Shown: positions 57,601-64,000 of the stretch, one piece after another
Layout of the letters: each line of letters opens with the position of its first letter
Position numbering within the stretch: the first letter of the stretch is position 1
Assembly: GCF_037392515.1 (NCBI RefSeq)
Contig: NC_090288.1
Span: 56,281,673-56,345,672, forward strand
Length of the DNA stretch: 64,000 bases
Direction: 5' to 3'
Source of the DNA: Haliotis asinina
Taxonomy: Eukaryota > Mollusca > Gastropoda > Lepetellida > Haliotidae
Translations under genes and position numbers: made by a program
Notes under the pieces: generated by a model
The model's database searches: none
Seen by the model: only the letters and a program-made list of their open reading frames with translations
Told to the model about the DNA's origin: nothing

Positions 57601-59185
57601 CAAGTTATAACAGAATTATGTTTATCTTTCACAATCAATCACCTATGCACACATTGTTAAGTCATACCTGGAAGGGTGTGGTCTTGTTCATGTGTAGTGT
57701 GTACACGCCAGATACATTGTAGCCTCCAACCTTCCGTACCTCATGACAGTCTGAAACCAATAAAAAGCTGTAGCATCTTCATACAGATATATACTTCTCA
57801 TAAAAAGGAATACCCAGTTGTTCCATCCTGCCACACTTAATATAGCAATGCATGACAGATTAATTATAGTAATTGTGAAATGCTTTTGATGGTGCTGTGC
57901 TCTTTAAGTAGTATATACGTGAGTCATGTTGATGAGACTAATTGTCCTGAGTTGCATCCCGTGCATGTTTGCTGATGATGGGAGTCAAAGATTTTTGGCA
58001 TGTCAGAGTAATGCTTAAATTTATAGGGAAATTAACATTTAAATTTACTGGGAACAAATTTACAGTTTGTGTTTCTCATTTTTCTAGTTTGCTGAAATGT
58101 CATGTTACTTGATGTATGTATCACTCCTTCATTTTGTGTAAATTTATACTGTTGTGATTATTTGTTGTTGTTGAACCATTAAATGTCTGCAATTTGTTTT
58201 TGCTATCAAAATGACATGTACCATAATAAGTTTAACATTGACTAGTGACACTCTCTCATACATAGAATGAATCCATTTTGTTAAGCTTATGTTAAATATC
58301 CATTTTAATAGCGGTGCATAGATAAATTGCTTTATCCAGCTTCATGTAAGAATGAGGAGTTTTGACTTGTTCCTGTGACTCTGATGAAAAGCCATGTACA
58401 ACCGTCACAATCTGCGAACAGGGAGTAAAAAGTCTTATCATCCCAGCATGAATTGGGGACCACACAAAGTGAGAAAAGCATGCATTGCCAAGCCTTTAGT
58501 AACGTGTGCTGCATTGAGGTCAGTCGATCAGCTGGTGTCAACAAGGCAGCAAGGAAACGTGAACCATGACATCTCACATTAATAAGAATTAGATGCGTAT
58601 TGTTTTCTTGTCATAAGAGGTTACTAACGGGATGGGCTCGCTGACTTGGATGACAGTTCCCAGTTTTGCAGTTCTATGCTCATGCTGTTGATCACTGGAA
58701 TGTCAGGTCGAAAACTGACTAATTTATAGACCGCCACCATGTACCTGGAATGTTGCTGAGGGTGACATAAAATTTTAACTCGCTCACTCACTCACTCACT
58801 CACTCACTCACTCTTGTGACGTACAAAGTCACTATTGTTTGTCTGCTAACATTGTAAGTATTTACTGGCACAATACTTGAAATAGCTTTCAAACTAGACA
58901 CAAGGGAAATACAATATTATCTGACCTACATTCACTGTTGTGTGTAGTGTGGGTGTCTTAAAGTATTGCCAAATCCATGGACCCTGAGATAGGCACTATA
59001 GTGAAGGAGGACTGTATTTTGATACCACTGATATTATGATATTACGTTTTCTTAAGGTTGAGAAACAATCAAATTGAGCAGCACAGAACATTTGACAATG
59101 GTTGAGAGTGCTGCTTGCTCAGAGGTGTGCCATTTGACTGACTTTGTATAAGAGTTAAAAAAAAATTGACCAGAAAAAGTGAGCA

Positions 59186-59249
<64 letters not shown>

Positions 59250-59829
59250 CACACACACACGGACACACACACACATGGACACACACACACGGACACAGAC
59301 ACACGGACACACACACACACGGAAACACACACACATGGACACACACACACACGGACACACACAGACACACAGACACACAAGAATATGGAGATGCACCTAG
59401 GCACTGTGTGATAGAATGTTGAAATTCAGCACTTGGAGCTTGTAATGTGGTGAATACAGTTGATATACTTAATTTAATAATTTATACGCTGCAGGTATTT
59501 GGGGACTGCAGCCTGTGCTTGTAGCATGAGGTGGTTGCACTTGTAACATAGTGTCGGCTAAGTCATGAATCGCTGGGTTCAGGCATGTTTGTTTACTGGT
59601 ACACCCACCTTTAGATCTGTTGACTATTCCACACAAGGCTCAATGCAACAGTGCTGAGCACAGCGTAACGTAGCACTCAGTTCTTACCTCCATAGAGTTT
59701 TGTATCATCTTTGTTCAGAGCTTTGTGGTGATACTCGGGCCCGCTGTGGCTGCTCTGGGATGAGCTGACGAGGCTGCCCATCAAGACAAGTCCCAGAAAC
59801 ACAGAAAGAGTCAACATAGCGTGCATCAT
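54282..59829 (-). CDS. Secreted fibrinogen-related (FReD) protein
   Basis: Four exons (59829-59688, 57750-57668, 55725-55560, 54661-54282) give 256 residues. Residues 1-24 form a signal peptide ([20 protein letters not shown], then Ser/Gln). A fibrinogen C-terminal domain fills about 48-256: [52 protein letters not shown], and [16 protein letters not shown] with GGIW-like end [16 protein letters not shown]. The four expected disulphide cysteines are at 49, 78, 196 and 209. FReD proteins of molluscs are mostly secreted lectins that bind glycans or microbes. No immunoglobulin or collagen domain is present, so it is a plain FReD rather than a snail FREP or a ficolin. The calcium site is reduced (YDRPDRNG at 188-195 instead of a DxDxD-type loop). 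It lies antisense to APPL and between the two halves of a large direct duplication. Confidence 0.92.
54785..54985 (-). mobile_element. Family 1 SINE-like copy, diverged
   Basis: ACTCAGCAGTATTCCAGCTG, ATCATGAGCATTAATCTAC and GTCAGCCAAGTCTGTGAG match the family. It is in FReD intron 3. Confidence 0.62.
55150..55295 (+). mobile_element. tRNA-derived SINE (family 2), diverged
   Basis: GGATAGCCATGTGGTTTTAA, GGTCAGGGTCAATTCCCATG and ATGTAGCTGGAATGTTGTTA precede ACTC repeats. It is in FReD intron 3. Confidence 0.58.
55560..55725 (-). CDS. FReD gene exon 3
   Basis: It encodes [20 protein letters not shown] through YYLTST. The acceptor is TATGTCTACAG, directly downstream of a 25-bp tandem array; the donor is G|GTAATG. 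Confidence 0.93.
55738..57188 (-). repeat. 25-bp tandem array in FReD intron 2
   Basis: About 57 units, on the gene's strand TGTCTCTCTTCAGCATCATC plus AATAC. Each unit carries a pyrimidine run ending in CAG. The array ends about 12 bases before the exon 3 acceptor. It lacks stops over long stretches in all three minus frames, which produces open frames of up to 445 codons. Confidence 0.92.
57266..57520. mobile_element. Fold-back element with a tRNA-like core
   Basis: Arms of about 80 bases (57266-57345 and 57440-57520, both beginning TGCAACATAAGTCATATTTG on their own strand) surround a core with box A-like TGGCTGAACGGGC and box B-like GGGTTTGAATCCC (57429-57441). It is in FReD intron 2 next to exon 2. 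Confidence 0.6.
57668..57750 (-). CDS. FReD gene exon 2
   Basis: It encodes [20 protein letters not shown] through NKTTPFQ, with a predicted N-glycosylation site (NKT) and another at NVS. The acceptor is GGTTTCAG and the donor is CAG|GTATGA, phase 0. Confidence 0.9.
58605..58815 (+). mobile_element. Family 1 SINE-like copy with long ACTC tail
   Basis: TCATAAGAGGTTACTAACGG, GGCTCGCTGACTTGG and ATGTACCTGGAATGTTGCTG lead into about eight ACTC units. It is in FReD intron 1. Confidence 0.68.
59188..59382 (+). repeat. AC microsatellite with GGACAC interruptions
   Basis: About 28 pure AC units followed by ACACACACGGACAC-type units. It is in FReD intron 1 and explains several Cys/Val or Thr/His open frames. 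Confidence 0.95.
59688..59829 (-). CDS. FReD gene exon 1, signal peptide
   Basis: ATG at 59829 is followed at codon 2 by another Met. The exon encodes a hydrophobic leader and a Ser/His-rich linker ending DDTKLYG. The donor is G|GTAAGA. Confidence 0.85.
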
Positions 59830-59869
59830 GACTCTGGGATGGAGTGTAGTCAGTTATGGAAGTACAGCA

Positions 59870-59876
59870 TTATATA
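59870..59876 (-). promoter_or_regulatory. TATA box of the FReD gene
   Basis: TATATAA on the minus strand lies 41 bases upstream of the ATG, consistent with a short 5' leader of about 10-20 bases. Confidence 0.6.
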
Positions 59877-61057
59877 CTTCCATGTAGGTCAGCTGACTCA
59901 TATCTCCTCACAGTTGTAGTCAACTGAGCCAATGGGGAGCCTTGAACAGCCTGAAACGGATCAATATGTAAATGCTGAGTAAAATGTGTACCTGAACTTT
60001 AACTGACTCTATTGTTAAGGACCTTTGCCCGGGGAATTTGAAATACCTGTTTGGATTATTGTATTATTGTATTGTTGGACCTTTGAACAACCTGGATAGT
60101 CAGTTCTGTGACTGACACACCACTTTTAGCAATTGAATTTACCTGAGTGTATGTACATGATGAAAATTAGATATGTGCAATTTGTAATCTTGGAATTAAG
60201 CAGTAGAATAAGTTTTAGAATTTGTCTTCCCAGTATGTGTGATTATGGACACACCACCATAAGGCCAGACAAATTGTATTTCTTGTTTTATGGATTCTTA
60301 TCCTCAGAAATCCTAAAGGCAGGAGGGAATAAGTGATATGATTAAGAGTATAACAGGGAAATATTAACAGGCTTTTATGTATATATGTGAGATGAAAGGT
60401 TTGAATTAGTTGACAGGGCTTCGTTTTAGTGCCTCTTGGCATGCTAATATTGCCATAAAACATAAAAAATCTTTATGTGTTGTCTTGTACACACTGAGTT
60501 GGTTCAGTCAGTTTTCCTCTGATATAGCATGTCACCTAAAGTGGGAGAACTGCCACAAATGAAGCATGTCTGAGGTGTTTCGTATTTTAGTAACACTCAC
60601 TCACAGGCTTGTGAACAGTGCTGACATAGTTAGAAATATAATCAGGCTGGACTGAGGTATAGGTTTCTGTCCAAGGGACATAACTCAACACTGGTGCACC
60701 TCAGAGGTCTGGGCCACTCAAGTCTCTAAGTATGTGGTGGATTGAGAGTTTTCAAAGTAATCATAATGCCCAGATCAACGAGGAGGTCAGGCACACGGAT
60801 CGATGCATATCCTCATCCACTGTTGTAGAATGGTGCTCATGATGTCAGTCACTTGATTTCTGGTCCAGACTCAATCACTTAGAGACTGCAGCCATTTAGG
60901 GGTGTTCAGATCAATTAAAATAATCAAAGATTGGTTGCAGTGACTAAACGACCAAGCCATCAATTGCATTATTGAACACAAACGAAACTCTTGTGATAGT
61001 CTTTGAAACAGTTGACAGTGGAACATATATTTTAAATGGCCAGGGCCTGTTTTATTA
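59877..61057. other. Upstream of the FReD gene
   Basis: It contains the FReD promoter side and a SINE fragment at 60740-60905; nothing else recognisable. Confidence 0.5.
60740..60905 (+). mobile_element. Family 1 SINE-like fragment
   Basis: ATCGATGCATATCC, GGTGCTCATGATGTCAGTCA and TCTGGTCCAGACTCAATCAC match the family; the tail is missing. Confidence 0.5.
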
Positions 61058-61998
61058 GTTCACACTTTATTGCAAACCCACCCACATGCACTCATACCTG
61101 TTGTATACATCTTGTCACCCAAGACACATCAAAATGAAAAGTCCTTTCAGCCAGTTTCTATGATTGAAACACATCTGTTCAACACCTGAGGAAAACACAG
61201 CCTCAATCTCATCAACTGTGACCTGAAACGAGGGTATCCAAAGAAACATATACAACAAAATTAAACCTGGTCAGATCTTAAGGACAGGAAATCTCTCTTA
61301 TCCTCCCCCATTAAAGAACCAGGAAAACCCTCAGAATGGTTCTAGTCAGCGACTATAATCCCATGAACATGGAACCCAATGCAATTGCCAGAAAACGTCG
61401 GCACCTATCAAGTGGCTAAGACCTCTGTCAAGACACTTTTCCCTCGCCACATATTGCTGCTTATCGCAAAATCAAAACCCTCAAGGATCACTTAGTCAAG
61501 TGCTCCTTTGACCCTTGTGAGATAACTACCACAAATCATTGGACAGACAGTGCAACTGCAAAATCTGCGAAACACTAAGCAATAGTGACACTTTCACAAG
61601 TTCCGTCACCCAAAAATAAGGCCTTCAAATTACGAAGCTACACTTGCCAATCCTGCAATGTAGTACACCTTCCTACCCGCAAACGCTGCCAGAAACAATA
61701 TGTAGGTGAAACTAAGAGATGTTTCAGAATGTGACTAACAGAACACTATGCTGATATCACACACAGACAACCCTGTTGCACTTCTTCTCAATTTGGAACA
61801 TCATGGCAAAAATGATTTATAATTCCAAATCATAACCCAACTCAGAGATAACCCAGACTCTGATACAACCACCATAAAAATGAGCTCCATACGTTCCACT
61901 CGCAAGGACTCAACGACAGGATTGTAGGCTGTAATATCCTTTTCGCCTTCTCTTTTTCTGTGGAGGGCCAAGTCTGAATCGTGTCTGATGTAAGCCAC
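61058..61998 (+). pseudogene. Penelope-like retroelement, decayed copy 2
   Basis: It matches 47241-48188 almost base for base, including the same internal stops and the QYVGETKR endonuclease motif at 61696. It begins abruptly inside the RT region, as in a 5'-truncated or partial duplicate. It lacks seven bases of copy 1 near 61190. Confidence 0.8.
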
Positions 61999-63756
61999 TA
62001 TCTATCAAACGTAGCCTCCTTTCCCCTCCTATCCTTCTGAGCGACTACTTTTCGTTCACGTCCTAAATTTACTGACCAGAAATATAGAAAGATTTTAAAA
62101 ATTATTAAAAGAGTCTGTTTGTAGACACAGTCCCCCAAGGGAGAATTAGAAATATATTTTGTGCATTTCTCTCAAGTGGGACTGCATCGGTGCCTTTTCT
62201 CACCAAGAGAGAGCCCTGCTCAGCAAGGCCCTTTTCACAGACCCAACTGATATGATTGTGATTCCTTGCTTCACGTGAGGTGCTAGGGTCTCAAGTCCCT
62301 TGCATGAAGGTTGCAAGGGATCTACAGTTTGTTGATAGCACAAACACAACTGCTTTGTGACAAGGACATTTTTAGGCTGCAGGAGATTCTGTGTGAGGCT
62401 CGACTGCTTTTGTTGGACTTTTCATGCATGTGTGACAGGTTGTTAATGGGTAGCTCTCTCCAACTAGAATAGTACAGGTAAAATAGCAGTAAAACAGACA
62501 TATTTGAGAGAATTATCCATTATAAGTTGTTCACAGGTGACAAGGGGGACATGGGTCGATGTACCTTGGATGTTTCTTTATGTTTATATGCCCAAACATA
62601 TTTACTGAACAGCTGAACTGTTAAGCCAACCTGTGTGAATCAAAGGATTCAAATTTTGCATCTGGCTGTCTTTCTCTCAAGTATCGTCTTAGTGAAGTTG
62701 CTGCAGTGTAATTCTCCTTCTTAAGATTCACAGGGACTACATTTGAAGTGTTGTCAAAATTTATTGGGATGCGAGGCAGACCTACTCGCTGCATTTTGCA
62801 GATGACACAAGAAAAACAGATTTAGAGTTTTCTCCCTTCCAACGATTTGCATTTGCAAAACATCAGTAGTTTCCGTGCATCATGTGCACATGCATCTGTG
62901 CATTGAAACGTACCTCACTTGTAAGTGTGGTACATTGAAAATAATGTATGAGCGCTAAACCAATCAGAAAATGACATTTATGTGTGAGGTAAAGGTTATA
63001 ACATTTAAAATTAGCCAAAAAGTTTCTTTATATTAAGTATAAACTTCATTGTTTATAGGTATATTTTACATTTCTCATTATTTTAAAACGGGGATTTCAT
63101 GTTTAGTTGGTTAACTGGGGATTTTACATTTACTTGATTGAAAGCTAAGTAAAAATTCATGTAGTTTGGTTTAACTTTCACTGCTAACCATTGTTATTTT
63201 AGTTTATTTTTCATTGCATACCTCTGATCATGAATGATTATTATGACAAGGAATCACAGATTGTTTACCTGCTCTGCTATACAGGTTTGATGGTTGGTTT
63301 ATTGTTCAATGCCACCCTCAGAAGGTTGTTCCAGCAATATGATGGCGGTCTGTAAATAATAGACTCCAAACGTGTGTTACACTCCTTGTAACTGTTGGCA
63401 TTGTAGAAGTTTGTGAATTTATGTCAGAAGTTTTCTGGATGATAACACCTTTATTTGATGTCTCGAGGTAGATTCTTAGACTGGCATCTTAGACAAGATT
63501 TTTGATGCTCTAATGTACTAGAAATCAAGATGCTTTCCTAATGCTGATTGAAGTTTAGCAAAAAGTCCATGTAGATGTTTTTCTTGAACCTCCCTGCAAA
63601 GAAAGAATGCATAGTATTTTATGTTTTGTTGTAAGAAATGTACATTTCCAAATGACTTGTCCTCTAATATGTGCCTTTTATTATGAGGCTGAACTAGATA
63701 TCATCTGATTGATGAGCAGACTGTGTGAAGTTATCAGTAGCCTAACCTGTCATACA

Positions 63757-64000
63757 AACCCTGAAACTAATATACCCAATCACACATAGACCTTGAAACA
63801 AACCTTCCCAATTACATACAAACTGTGGAACTTAATATACCTGAAACCTTAATAAACCTGAAACAAATATACCCAATTACATAAAGACCCCAAAACAAAT
63901 ATACCCAGCTATATACAAAACCTGAAACAAATATACCCAATCGCGTACAGACCCAAAAACAAAAATACCCAATTAGACACAGACCCTGAGACAAATATAC
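63757..64000 (+). repeat. 32-bp degenerate tandem array, second locus
   Basis: The same unit as at 51880-52392; it runs past the window end. Confidence 0.83.

Larger units (their letters stand above)
61058..64000 (+). repeat. Long direct duplication, right copy (runs off window)
   Basis: It is homologous to 47241-52206 at high identity judged by eye. It continues to the last base of the window, so its true right end is unseen. Confidence 0.85.

Noticed and set aside
59052..59411. Cys/Val-rich and Thr/His-rich open frames
   Set aside because: Both strands of the AC microsatellite.

Overview
This is a stretch of an invertebrate nuclear genome, most likely a marine gastropod close to abalone (Haliotis). 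The genes have many short exons with GT-AG introns. The dominant dispersed repeat is an (ACTC)n-tailed SINE-like element that I recognise as abalone-typical; the genus is an inference from that repeat, while the metazoan/mollusc assignment is firmer. No CRISPR array, operon or prokaryotic feature is present.

Four protein-coding genes can be rebuilt exon by exon. (1) 914-15258, plus strand: an ankyrin-repeat protein, incomplete at its 5' end, with twelve exons all in phase 0 and a C-terminal CaaX prenylation signal (CIIL). (2) 18892-26740, minus strand: PSMD6/Rpn7, a 26S proteasome lid subunit, complete in eight exons and 389 residues. (3) From 30953, plus strand: the first seven exons (176 residues) of an APPL1/2 orthologue, covering the start of its endosomal BAR domain; later exons are not visible before the window ends. 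(4) 54282-59829, minus strand: a secreted fibrinogen-related (FReD) protein of 256 residues in four exons, with a TATA box and a poly(A) signal. It would be nested antisense in an APPL intron if APPL continues past the window.

The rest is repeat-rich. Between the exons lie a full-length mariner with a substituted catalytic residue (4702-5995), a fragment of another transposase (2367-2789), two families of non-autonomous DNA elements flanked by TTAA (6929-8206 with a partial relative near 27240-27907, and 49820-51816), and two decayed Penelope-like retroelement copies. Those copies sit in a direct duplication (47241-52206 and 61058-64000) that brackets the FReD gene. There are also many SINEs, some with clear target-site duplications, several fold-back elements, and tandem arrays with units of 25, 32, 50, 51/53, 61, 80 and about 180 bp.

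The most interesting pattern is that four large intronic tandem arrays, in three different genes, each run up to the 3' splice site of the next exon, and the true acceptor looks like a decayed last repeat unit. In the FReD gene the 25-bp unit itself looks like a good splice acceptor, is repeated about 57 times, and is open in all three sense frames, so alternative acceptor use could in principle add repeats to the secreted protein. This is a hypothesis from sequence only; transcript data would decide it.
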